Shown here piece by piece: positions 25,559-32,619 of a stretch of DNA of 64,000 nucleotides. The stretch is taken from assembly GCA_023266355.1 (NCBI GenBank), contig JAHFQM010000002.1:186001-250000 (forward strand), written 5' to 3'. The notes beneath the pieces are model-generated. The model did no database searches, was not told where the DNA came from, and saw only the letters and a program-made list of their open reading frames with translations. This DNA is from Aquabacterium sp. Its GTDB lineage: Bacteria; Pseudomonadota; Gammaproteobacteria; Burkholderiales; Burkholderiaceae_C. The position numbers and the translations under genes were made by a program. Numbering within the stretch: the stretch's first letter is position 1; each line of letters begins with the position of its first letter.

Positions 25559-26585
25559 GCCGGCCCGTCGCCTTCAGCCTGGTCAGCAGGGACTGCACCC
25601 AATCGGCGTGCAGGTCTTGCATCTCATCGATGACCAAGAGGTCCAAGTCAGCAGCTTGCTGGCAGGCATCAGCGAGATATGTAGATGTCACCTGCTTGAA
25701 GTCAAGGCTGCCTGCCGCAGGGCGCCCAGCATGTTCCCAACAGATCTGATGAAAGGTCGCTACCTCAACGCCGTGCTTCCGGCTGGGGGCGATCTCTGCC
25801 AGGTGATCTGCAAGGGGGCGGTTGAAGCAAACGTAGGCGGCACGCTGCCGCATTTCTACCGCTTCTTCGAGCAGGCCCAAGGCCAGCTGGGTTTTGCCGG
25901 ACCCAGCTGTTGCGCGCACCCTGACAACGCCCGAAGGTGCATGGATGCGTGGCACCCAAGTTGCCAAGCCACCTGAAATGGCGCGCACCTGCTGACCCAG
26001 CCTCTGGCTCAATGCGGTCACGTCCAGGCTCAGGCCCAACCAGTTCAGCATGAAGCGCTGAATATCTTCGCGCAGTCGTGGGTCGTCCATCCCCGAGCCC
26101 AGCTTGCGTTGGATCTCGCCTGGCAGGTCTCGACATTCCTCTGAGTCGATGATGCGCTCACGTGGATAGCTCAATGATTCATCGTCGGCAGCTACGCGCT
26201 GGTGTGGCAGGGTGAGGTAGTGGTGCAGGCGGATCCGCCAGCCGCGCTGACGGATGCGCTCCAGCAGTTGCCCAAACTGCCGACGCGATTGATGCGCCAC
26301 GTCCTTTAATGCGTTTCCGTAGCGTTTGAAGGCGCCGGCTTGGTCAAAAGTCAGCTCGCCGGCTTTGATCTCCAGGGCAGCCAGGTCTCCTGCGCGATTC
26401 ATCACCACCACGTCTAGCTCACCGTGCTGATCGCTGACCGCACGCGCCATGGTCACATGCAGGTGATGGAAAACCGTGTAGGTGTCAGGCAGGCCTTGTT
26501 GAAGCTGCAGCAAGAGCTCCCTCTCTGTGTGCTCACCCGCGGTGAGCGGCTTGAAGTTGACGATGTCCGGCAGCAGCTTGGCCAT
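25559..26585 (-). pseudogene. 3'-truncated NERD-domain UvrD-like helicase (about 342 aa retained)
   Basis: The N-terminal NERD nuclease-like domain (GELDVVVMNRAGDLAALEIKAG) is followed by a superfamily 1 helicase core with Walker A RATAGSGKTQLA and Walker B LLVIDEMQDL. The reading stops being homologous after LLTRLKATGRL at about 25560, where the HsdM fragment begins. Helicase motifs III-VI are lost, so helicase activity is not expected, although the NERD domain is intact. The start at 26585 lies 12 bases after the WYL regulator stop, indicating a two-gene operon. Confidence 0.82.
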
Positions 26586-26597
26586 GGTCGCTCCGAC

Positions 26598-27575
26598 TCA
26601 GCTGTAAACCGCGAGGGCCTCTCGCAGTTGCTGTGCCACCAACTGACTCAGCTCAGTCGGCTCAGTGACCTTCACCTCCGGACCGTGGCGCAGCACGTCC
26701 ATGCTCAGCTCGGTGAGGTCGGTGAAGGGCAGCTTCATTTCCACGGACCCGTCGTCGAGCGTGCGGAGTTGCTGTTCTGGATGCCACTGCTCGTGGGATA
26801 CCCACTGTGCTGCGCGTTGGGTGAACACCAGCGTTGCCCAGCGCACGTGATTGCCCGCATAGATGCCGTATCCACCGTCCAAAGCTTTGGCTACCTCTTT
26901 GATCGAGACTTCTTTAGCCGCCTGGTCTTGTACCTGAACCTGGTCCATGGCGTCCAAGGCAAAGCGACGCAGATCTTGGTTCAGGTGACACCAGGCGTCG
27001 AGGTACCAAGTGTTGCGGTAGTGGATCAGCCGCTGTGGCGACACCTCGCGATCAGACTTCGTGTTGCGTGAGCGCGTGTGGTAGGTGAAGCGCAGCCGTT
27101 TGCGGCCAAGCAAGGCGTTGCTCACGGCCTCAAAGCATGGCGCTTCAACAGGCCGAATGCCAGCGCTGACGACGCGCACACGCTGCATCACGTCGATCTT
27201 GTCGCGATCGTTCTGGCCGACCAGGTTGTGCAGTCGCTCGAGCAGCGGTGTCACGTGTCTGTTGAGGGCCCCGTTCGGGTCCAGGCCACTGAGCAGTTGG
27301 TGGGCAGTCAGCAGGGCATGGAGTTCTTTGCCGTTGAACCACAAGCCCGGGATCTCTCGCCGTTCGCCAACCTGGGGCGACTCGTCGATGCGGTAGGTGT
27401 TATCCCCGCGGTCATAGAGGATAGGGCAGCCCAAGCGGTCTCGCAAGTAGGCCAAGTCACGCTTGACCGTGGCAGGGGAGGCCTCAAGTTCGTTGAGCAA
27501 GTCCTGGAAGGTGACCTGCCGCTTCCTCCGCAGCAAGCTCTCGATCCTGACCAAGCGATCGGTCTGTGCACCCAT
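26598..27575 (-). CDS. WYL-domain helix-turn-helix regulator (325 aa)
   Basis: The N-terminal winged helix is RLVRIESLLRRKRQVTFQDL with recognition segment ASPATVKRDLAYLRD. The middle WYL domain contains VSPQRLIHYRNTWYLDAWCH, and a WCX-like C-terminal domain covers the last ~90 residues. WYL regulators of the BrxR/CapW type commonly repress defence operons and respond to nucleic-acid-derived ligands. It directly precedes the truncated NERD helicase on the same strand, and is a candidate controller of that gene and perhaps of nearby defence genes. Confidence 0.87.
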   Translation of the reverse strand: MGAQTDRLVRIESLLRRKRQVTFQDLLNELEASPATVKRDLAYLRDRLGCPILYDRGDNTYRIDESPQVGERREIPGLWFNGKELHALLTAHQLLSGLDPNGALNRHVTPLLERLHNLVGQNDRDKIDVMQRVRVVSAGIRPVEAPCFEAVSNALLGRKRLRFTYHTRSRNTKSDREVSPQRLIHYRNTWYLDAWCHLNQDLRRFALDAMDQVQVQDQAAKEVSIKEVAKALDGGYGIYAGNHVRWATLVFTQRAAQWVSHEQWHPEQQLRTLDDGSVEMKLPFTDLTELSMDVLRHGPEVKVTEPTELSQLVAQQLREALAVYS

Positions 27576-27658
27576 GATTTGTCAGATTTTGTTTCAGCCT
27601 ATTCTGGCTTCAATGTGTGGTCGCTGACATGTCGTGTCGACACGAACACCCCACCCAA

Positions 27659-27668
27659 GGGGGGGGGG
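27659..27668. repeat. G10 homopolymer tract, copy 1
   Basis: A run of ten G, between the WYL regulator and the FtsK-gamma gene. A second run of ten G is at 28272-28281. Confidence 0.8.
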
Positions 27669-27755
27669 CGCAGAAGCGTGTGCTGGATGATGCTCACTGG
27701 ATGAGCTCATGCTGGGCTACTGCTACGGCAGGTGATTCATGGCATCTTGGAAAAG

Positions 27756-28076
27756 TTAAGAGAATGACGACGCATCGCGCGAGTCATCGATTTGTTCGGA
27801 CTGGAGTTTCAAGATCAGTTCGCTCTGATCCCTGTCACTGAGAAGGATGGCCCTGTATCCGTCTTCCTTGATGTCTTGGCTCAGGATGTTGTCGCGCACC
27901 ATGGCACCCATCAAGCCCAGTGCTCTCGAGTAGCCAATCTTCAGATGCCGCTGGATGAGCGAGATGCTTGCTTGGCGATGTGTCAACACCACGATGGTGG
28001 CTCGTTGAAGTAGCGCGTCTGTGTACGCTGTGGACGGGGCTTTGACGGGTGCACATTGTGGATCTGGATGAGTCAT
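27756..28076 (-). CDS. Stand-alone FtsK-gamma-like winged-helix protein (106 aa)
   Basis: The central segment AYTDALLQRATIVVLTHRQA followed by SISLIQRHLKIGYSRALGLM closely resembles the gamma domain of FtsK, the winged helix that reads KOPS sequences and contacts XerD. No motor domain is present; the short flanks are polar. Start at 28076 follows AAGGAAA; the ATG at 28106 is an alternative. It is isolated on the minus strand within the accessory region, bracketed by two G10 tracts. A role in DNA binding is likely; whether it targets KOPS is unknown. Confidence 0.68.
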   Translation of the reverse strand: MTHPDPQCAPVKAPSTAYTDALLQRATIVVLTHRQASISLIQRHLKIGYSRALGLMGAMVRDNILSQDIKEDGYRAILLSDRDQSELILKLQSEQIDDSRDASSFS

Positions 28077-28271
28077 TTGCAGGTGTTTCCTTGAGGTGTG
28101 TGGCACCTGTGCGGCTGGCTGAAGACGGGCAGACGCGCAAGAAGTGCGTGAAATGAGACCGAGCAGTCAGGAGGCTCTGCGCTTACCTGATGCCGTACGT
28201 TCTGTCGGCGTAACAGCCAAAGCATCAATGCACGGGTGTGTTCGTCGTTCCGCTTGGGGTGCTTGCAAAGA

Positions 28272-28281
28272 GGGGGGGGGG
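28272..28281. repeat. G10 homopolymer tract, copy 2
   Basis: A run of ten G upstream of the FtsK-gamma gene start (28076) and 120 bases upstream of the gene at 28402. Such tracts are prone to slippage. Confidence 0.8.
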
Positions 28282-28337
28282 CGTATCCGCGCCTCTGAAG
28301 GCAAGTGGCAATCTGCCTTTGAGAGAAGGTTAGTCAC

Positions 28338-28359
28338 GCACAAGCTCGCATGATGAGCC
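28338..28359 (+). repeat. Upstream element, copy 2 (shared with 17259-17280)
   Basis: GCACAAGCTCGC followed by ATGATGAGCC, 21 of 22 bases identical to the copy ahead of the VWA gene. It ends 42 bases before the ATG at 28402, almost the same distance as in copy 1. Confidence 0.75.
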
Positions 28360-28401
28360 TGTGAATCAATACCTTGACACCCTTGAAACGGAGGATGTCC
28401 C

Positions 28402-28812
28402 ATGGTCATGTTGGTTGATTATTTGGATGCCATTGCACGCCGAAAAAAGCGAGATGTGTTGTATGTGGATTTCGGGCTAGCACTTGGCTCTTGCCCAGAT
28501 CGTTCAGCATGGAAGATGCTGCCTGCTCGAACGCAACTGATTGAATGGTTTTGCGAGCAGGAAATTGAACTGGAAATCGCTGTTTTTGTGGCAAATGATG
28601 AAATTCTGATCACGCCACCATACCGTGGGGAGTTTTACATTGACATACCGTATGACAAAGATGATCCTAAGTGTCAGCTTGTTTTGCAGCACATGGAGAC
28701 AAACGATGGCTTCAGCAAGCTGCATGGAGTCAGGCTGTGCTTGTTAGAATTGAGCGTTGCGGAAAAGTATGCATACAGGGACTTGCCAGGCTTTCTTGAA
28801 AGCCTGCTATGA
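28402..28812 (+). CDS. Hypothetical protein (136 aa)
   Basis: Not recognised. It has a good ribosome-binding site (ACGGAGG) and markedly lower GC than neighbours, suggesting recent transfer. The protein is acidic with strand-like segments (ELEIAVFVANDEILITPPY, EFYIDIPYD) and a helical end (KYAYRDLPGFLESLL). No signal peptide. It carries the same upstream element as the VWA gene and is followed 156 bases later by a UDG-like gene on the same strand. Confidence 0.65.
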   Translation: MVMLVDYLDAIARRKKRDVLYVDFGLALGSCPDRSAWKMLPARTQLIEWFCEQEIELEIAVFVANDEILITPPYRGEFYIDIPYDKDDPKCQLVLQHMETNDGFSKLHGVRLCLLELSVAEKYAYRDLPGFLESLL

Positions 28813-28968
28813 AATATATGCGTAAGCGAGATTTTTTGCCGTGCACGGATGATTTTTGGTAGGCTTATGGTGGCTTCACAAAAGCCCTGAAGTGATTTAT
28901 AATGCCCCGCCTTGCGGCGGCAGTATTCGGTGCCAGGGTTTGTTATTATTTTGAGTTCAGGAGGAATC

Positions 28969-29817
28969 ATGGGTGAGGATGGTGAATTTCGTTTGGCGGC
29001 CTGTGTTTTTGAACACATGAAGCAGTTGCAAAGCGATGTCCAGGATGCGGGGCATTGGCCCGAGGGCGTTGCTGAGTTTGATTTTAATCAATTGGGTGGC
29101 GTTGGTTTCTTTCCCGGCGCTAAAGGTGCCTATGTTGGCAAGGGAGAGCAAGTGAAGGACATCCCTGTGGGCGGGGTGATGGTCCTCGGGCATGATTGGG
29201 GTACCGTCAAAGACTACACAGATTGCTTGGAGCGTGATGCTGAGAATGTCGGCGGCAATCGCACGTGGGATGGCATGAGAAAATTTTTCAACAATCTGAA
29301 GATTGATTTGAGTGAAATTTACTTCACGAATTTTTTCATGGGCTTGAGGGAAGGCGCTGTGTCGGTTGGTGAGTTTCCAGGGGGCGGTCATCCTGCTGCG
29401 AAAAACAAAACAACCTACGTAGATGCGTGCCGAGAACTCGTGCGAATGCAAATCGTCACTCAAAAGCCAAAGGTGCTGATCGTTTACGGCGCTCACCTGC
29501 CGAGGCTCATATCACCACTCTTGGAGAATTCTGGCGCGATTGGATGGAAACAATTCCAAGGCTTTAAAGATATGGACAAGAAAGGGACGCCACTTGTCGC
29601 AGAGGTGGGGTTTGAATTTGGTCGTGAAACCCATATAACGACTGTCGTATCCTTGGTTCACCCCTGTTATCGGAATCGCACGGCGGAACACAGATCATGG
29701 AAAAACGATCAAGGGGAGTTGCTCCATGGGGATGTCGCCGAAAAGGAGATGGTGCTGGAGGCGATGCGCATCGCTGATCGGCGGTTGGCTTTGAGATCAC
29801 CTACTATGGCTTCTTGA
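28969..29817 (+). CDS. Uracil-DNA-glycosylase-superfamily-like protein (282 aa)
   Basis: UDG-fold signatures appear in order: GGVMVLGHDWGTVKDY (motif 1-like, with Asp), EIYFTNFFMGLR (Thr-Asn element), PKVLIVYGAHLPRLI (central strand) and VVSLVHPCYRNR (motif 2-like, HPCYRN for HPSP). Start at 28969 follows AGGAGGA. Low-GC character matches the preceding hypothetical gene, suggesting the pair moved together. It differs strongly from the other UDG-like protein (13855-14529). Catalytic base excision is possible but unproven. Confidence 0.62.
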   Translation: MGEDGEFRLAACVFEHMKQLQSDVQDAGHWPEGVAEFDFNQLGGVGFFPGAKGAYVGKGEQVKDIPVGGVMVLGHDWGTVKDYTDCLERDAENVGGNRTWDGMRKFFNNLKIDLSEIYFTNFFMGLREGAVSVGEFPGGGHPAAKNKTTYVDACRELVRMQIVTQKPKVLIVYGAHLPRLISPLLENSGAIGWKQFQGFKDMDKKGTPLVAEVGFEFGRETHITTVVSLVHPCYRNRTAEHRSWKNDQGELLHGDVAEKEMVLEAMRIADRRLALRSPTMAS

Positions 29818-29819
29818 GC

Positions 29820-29837
29820 CCCATTGAGCCGAATGGG
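29820..29837 (+). terminator. Weak hairpin after the UDG-like gene
   Basis: CCCATT-GAGCCG-AATGGG forms a 6-bp stem just behind the stop codon at 29817. It lacks a following T run, so it is at best a weak terminator. Confidence 0.35.
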
Positions 29838-29969
29838 ACTGACATGGCCCAGCGACGAATGCTGGTGTATCGGTACATGATCGCCCGTCCCACATGTGCG
29901 CCACTTGCCCAGCTTTAGAGCCTTGCGCGATGATTAAAGGTTGACGCATGGTTCAGAGGAACGCTATCA

Positions 29970-30179
29970 GTGAACAACACACAACCCACGCCAGATGCAG
30001 AGTTGCAGTCTCTTGCTGCAGAGGTTTTCACTGGGCCCGAGACTGCAACGCAGTGGCTCTCGAGACCGCATGAACTGTTTGGTGGCTTGTCACCGCGTGA
30101 AGTCGCACGCGCTTCGGATGAGGGAGCCGAGCGCGTACGTGACATGTTGGTGGCGATTAAATACGGGGGTGCCGTGTGA
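29970..30179 (+). CDS. Short Xre/MbcA/ParS-type antitoxin C-terminal domain protein (69 aa)
   Basis: The segment AAEVFTGPETATQWLSRPHE, then FGGLSPREVARASDEGAERV, matches the DUF2384 (MbcA/ParS/Xre toxin-binding) domain that neutralises RES toxins. It starts with GTG at 29970 behind CAGAGGA. The usual N-terminal DNA-binding domain is absent, and no RES-toxin gene follows. It may be an orphan or a remnant. Confidence 0.72.
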   Translation: MNNTQPTPDAELQSLAAEVFTGPETATQWLSRPHELFGGLSPREVARASDEGAERVRDMLVAIKYGGAV

Positions 30180-30296
30180 TGTCCCAGTAGACCGCGGTGG
30201 GATCAGTACCGTCACCTCTGATGCGATTCGAGCAAAGGTCATAGCGCCTGCCCTTGCTACGTTTCACTTAGCTCAGACATGATGGTGACCTCTGGC

Positions 30297-30755
30297 TCAG
30301 TTGCGTGAGAAGCGACAGCATTCATTCACAAAGAGCGCATCGGTATTGGGAGCTGGCCGGTTCGCTCGAGTGACCATAACGGTCCTGCTCCGCTCCGGTA
30401 CTGAGATGAGAATCAACAGGTCCACGGCGGAACGACACATACGGCCGATGACTGCGAAGATGTAAGATGTATTGACATAGGCCAATGCCGAACCCACCCC
30501 GGCAAGGAGCGACCTGGCACAGACCTTGTGGCCAGAGAGCTGAGTGCACTGCAGGAGATCGCGCACGTCGTCATCAAAGAGATGATTCAGCGTCTTCAAT
30601 GAGAGCAACGCTCGAGTGGTGTGGTTAGACAGCAGGCGGTAAGGCAGACGGTAACGATTGAATCGGCGGCGATGAAAGGCCATCGGTTCGAAGGGGAAAT
30701 TTGTTTGAAGTTGCTCTCGTTGATGATCGAGTGGGAATGACTTTGCCTCGCCCAT
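30297..30755 (-). CDS. Doubtful hypothetical ORF (152 aa)
   Basis: Open frame beginning with an ATG at 30755, immediately downstream of a strong terminator and without a clear ribosome-binding site. The sequence is not recognised. Its amino-acid composition is unlike its neighbours, with many Arg/Leu/Ser and a possible hydrophobic stretch (GSALAYVNTSYIFAVIG). It may be non-coding. Confidence 0.2.
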   Translation of the reverse strand: MGEAKSFPLDHQREQLQTNFPFEPMAFHRRRFNRYRLPYRLLSNHTTRALLSLKTLNHLFDDDVRDLLQCTQLSGHKVCARSLLAGVGSALAYVNTSYIFAVIGRMCRSAVDLLILISVPERSRTVMVTRANRPAPNTDALFVNECCRFSRN

Positions 30756-30756
30756 G

Positions 30757-30786
30757 AAAAAGGGGCGGCCCCTGAGGAGCCGCCCC
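30757..30786 (-). terminator. Terminator of the bufferin operon
   Basis: On the minus strand GGGGCGGC pairs with GCCGCCCC (8 bp, 9-base loop) followed by TTTTT. It lies 46 bases after the stop of the 44-residue Cys-rich gene and so ends the bufA-to-small-protein transcript. Confidence 0.9.
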
Positions 30787-30831
30787 GGCACGCTGCGGCC
30801 CTTCAACGGACCGACTGCGCAGAGATCAATG

Positions 30832-30966
30832 TCAGTGGAAGCAGCAATCCATCATCTGCTGGAGGCAGCAGGCGATGTCACCGCAGCAAACGCTGGACGC
30901 CAATGCCGTGGCTGATGCGCTGAACAGGGCCAGAGCAACGGTGATCTTGGTGAATCTGGATGTCAT
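30832..30966 (-). CDS. Tiny secreted protein with paired cysteines (44 aa)
   Basis: ATG at 30966, TGA ending at 30832. A signal peptide occupies residues 1-25 (MTSRFTKITVALALFSASAT, then ALASS). The mature ~19-residue peptide has three CC pairs (C27-C28, C33-C34, C41-C42), two Met and a His, a composition suited to soft-metal binding. It follows the 100-residue Cys-rich gene by 22 bases on the same strand and is followed directly by the operon terminator, so it is the last gene of the bufferin transcript. The CC pairs could hold copper or be substrates for modification; neither is shown. Confidence 0.7.
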   Translation of the reverse strand: MTSRFTKITVALALFSASATALASSVCCGDIACCLQQMMDCCFH

Positions 30967-30988
30967 GGGGTTTCTCCAATGCTGGTGT

Positions 30989-31291
30989 TCATGTGGGCGA
31001 GATCACGAGAGCGTTTTGGCTCGGTGGTGGGCGCCAGATCGCTGAGCCGACAACGCCAGCGAGTTGAATCTGAGGCCCCAGGTCGGGTCGGGCACCGGGC
31101 ACTTTGACAGCGCGCTCGCCGTTGTCATCCAAAACAGCTTGGTTTTCACCTGGATGGCAGCCTGCGCTCAGGCACATGGCCGTGTCCGGGCAAGCTGCGC
31201 CGTCACAGCACGTGTGGACCGGTCGCGCTGCGGCCCATGCCGTGTGCAAGGCGAGCAACAGTGCAACAGCGATGGCCAACACACGGGACAT
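30989..31291 (-). CDS. Small secreted Cys-rich protein of the bufferin operon (100 aa)
   Basis: A cleavable signal peptide (MSRVLAIAVALLLALHTAWA) is followed by a Cys cluster: C28, C29, C34, C40 and C45 within HTCCDGAACPDTAMCLSAGC. The C-terminal half lacks Cys. It starts nine bases after the doxX stop, on the same strand. It resembles no bufferin precursor I know and may bind copper in the periplasm. The rest of the sequence is not recognised. Confidence 0.72.
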   Translation of the reverse strand: MSRVLAIAVALLLALHTAWAAARPVHTCCDGAACPDTAMCLSAGCHPGENQAVLDDNGERAVKVPGARPDLGPQIQLAGVVGSAIWRPPPSQNALVISPT

Positions 31292-31300
31292 GGCCGCAAT

Positions 31301-31840
31301 TTACCTCAGACCGACCTGAATGTGCCGCGCCAGCAGGTGGTCCAGCGACAGCACACCCGGGCCACGCACGATCAGGCCCAGCAACACCGCGGCCCAGGTG
31401 CCGTGGGTCGCGTAGGCGCCGGGGTACACGAAGAGCTGGATCACCGCCGTCATGCCCAGCAGCCCCAGGGCCGAGAAGCGCGTGCCCAGGCCGATCAGGA
31501 TGAGGGCGGGCAACAGGTGCTCGGCCGTCGCGGCCATCGGTGCGGCGATCTCCGGCGGCACGAAGGGCAGGCGGTACTCCTCCTGGAACAGCGCCAGCGC
31601 GCTGTCCGACAGCTTCGGCCAGCCCCACACGGATTCGCCACTCACGAGGTTGAGCACGAAGCCCTCGACCTTGGTCTGGCCTGAACTCCAGAACACCGCG
31701 GCGATCGAGAAGCGCGCGAGCAAGGCCAGCAGGCTGTGCGGGAAGCGTTCGCATGCGCCGATGAAGGATCGGGTCGCTTTGACGGGCCAAGCCAGCGAGG
31801 TGGTCGACATCTCGGTGTGTGGCAAGGATGGTGGGTTCAT
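31301..31840 (-). CDS. DoxX-family membrane protein (179 aa)
   Basis: Four hydrophobic segments with family-typical RFSIAAVFWSSGQTKVEGF near residue 45 and LFVYPGAYATHGTWAAVLLG later. Start at 31840 overlaps the bufC stop by four bases; GGGAG precedes the ATG. DoxX proteins often accompany DUF692/DUF2063 genes in bufferin-type operons, where they probably assist membrane redox or export steps. Function in this context is inferred. Confidence 0.88.
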   Translation of the reverse strand: MNPPSLPHTEMSTTSLAWPVKATRSFIGACERFPHSLLALLARFSIAAVFWSSGQTKVEGFVLNLVSGESVWGWPKLSDSALALFQEEYRLPFVPPEIAAPMAATAEHLLPALILIGLGTRFSALGLLGMTAVIQLFVYPGAYATHGTWAAVLLGLIVRGPGVLSLDHLLARHIQVGLR

Positions 31841-32619
31841 GGTGGGCTCCCTGAGTGTTGGCCGAAGGATGAAAGGACGCCTTGCGCCAGCAACAGGCGG
31901 AAGGTCGTGGTGAGGTCGAAGTGCGGGTCGGCCGCCGCGGCGTGTGCCGTGGCCATTGCCAGACACTGTTGCGCCAGCAGGGCCTGCGTGAACTGGGCGG
32001 TGCCATGCGGCACGGGCAGCACCACCACGTCGAGCGCTTGGCGCAGAACCAGCGCCGACTCGGGCTGTGCCAGGTCCAGCGTCGCCAGTTGGTCGAGCAA
32101 GGCAGCGTCCTGGTGGGCGGCCCACAGCGAGACCACGGCGTGCGGTGCGTGCACCACCTGGACCGAGGGCTGGCACACGATCTGCATCTCCCCCAGATGG
32201 TGGGCGCTGGAGAGGGCGAGGTAGATGTCGGCCTGGGTCATCAAAGGCGCGTCGGCCGCGTGGCACGCCCGCACCCTGGCCATTTCCAGCCGGGCCATCT
32301 CTGGCAGGTAAGGCAGCGCCTGTGCTGGCCCGAAGCCTGCGATGAAGTCGGGCAAGCCCTCGCCATAGAACACCATGACCGGCGAGGTCGGCGGCGAGTG
32401 CTGCACGAAGGTGCGTGCCATGGCGCGGAAGAAGTCTTCGCCCACCAGTTGCTGCGTGACCGGGAAGGTGTCGGCGAGGGCATTGACCAGCGACACCACG
32501 ACGTTGTTGCGGTGCACCGCCAGGCGGCGGTTGGGGTCCGACCCATTCCAGGCCATGAGGCCTGCGGGGCAGGGCAGGGTGGGGCCCAGCAGGGCGGCGG
32601 CGAACAAGGCTTGGCTCAT
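31837..32619 (-). CDS. bufC: DUF2063/BufC-like partner of the MNIO enzyme (260 aa)
   Basis: The N-terminal LFAAALLGP...CPAGL, SDPNRRLAVHRNNVVVSLVN and LADTFPVTQQLVGEDFFRAM pattern is the DUF2063 (HvfC/BufC) signature; these proteins deliver the precursor peptide to the DUF692 enzyme. Start at 32619 overlaps the bufB stop by four bases, and its own stop overlaps doxX. Length is normal for the family. Confidence 0.88.
   Translation of the reverse strand: MSQALFAAALLGPTLPCPAGLMAWNGSDPNRRLAVHRNNVVVSLVNALADTFPVTQQLVGEDFFRAMARTFVQHSPPTSPVMVFYGEGLPDFIAGFGPAQALPYLPEMARLEMARVRACHAADAPLMTQADIYLALSSAHHLGEMQIVCQPSVQVVHAPHAVVSLWAAHQDAALLDQLATLDLAQPESALVLRQALDVVVLPVPHGTAQFTQALLAQQCLAMATAHAAAADPHFDLTTTFRLLLAQGVLSSFGQHSGSPP

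Larger units (their letters stand above)
28077..28401. other. Intergenic region with G10 tract and upstream element
   Basis: About 325 bases between divergent genes. No convincing coding frame. It contains a run of ten G at 28272-28281 and, near the right end, the second copy of the shared element. ACGGAGG at about 28387 is the ribosome-binding site of the gene at 28402. Confidence 0.6.
30180..30831. other. 652-base region without a firmly supported gene
   Basis: Apart from a doubtful minus-strand frame (30297-30755) and the bufferin operon terminator (30757-30786), I see nothing. In particular, no RES toxin follows the antitoxin gene. Confidence 0.5.

Noticed and set aside
27617..27841. Short plus-strand frame across the G10 tract
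   Set aside because: No ribosome-binding site, crosses a homopolymer run and has no similarity.
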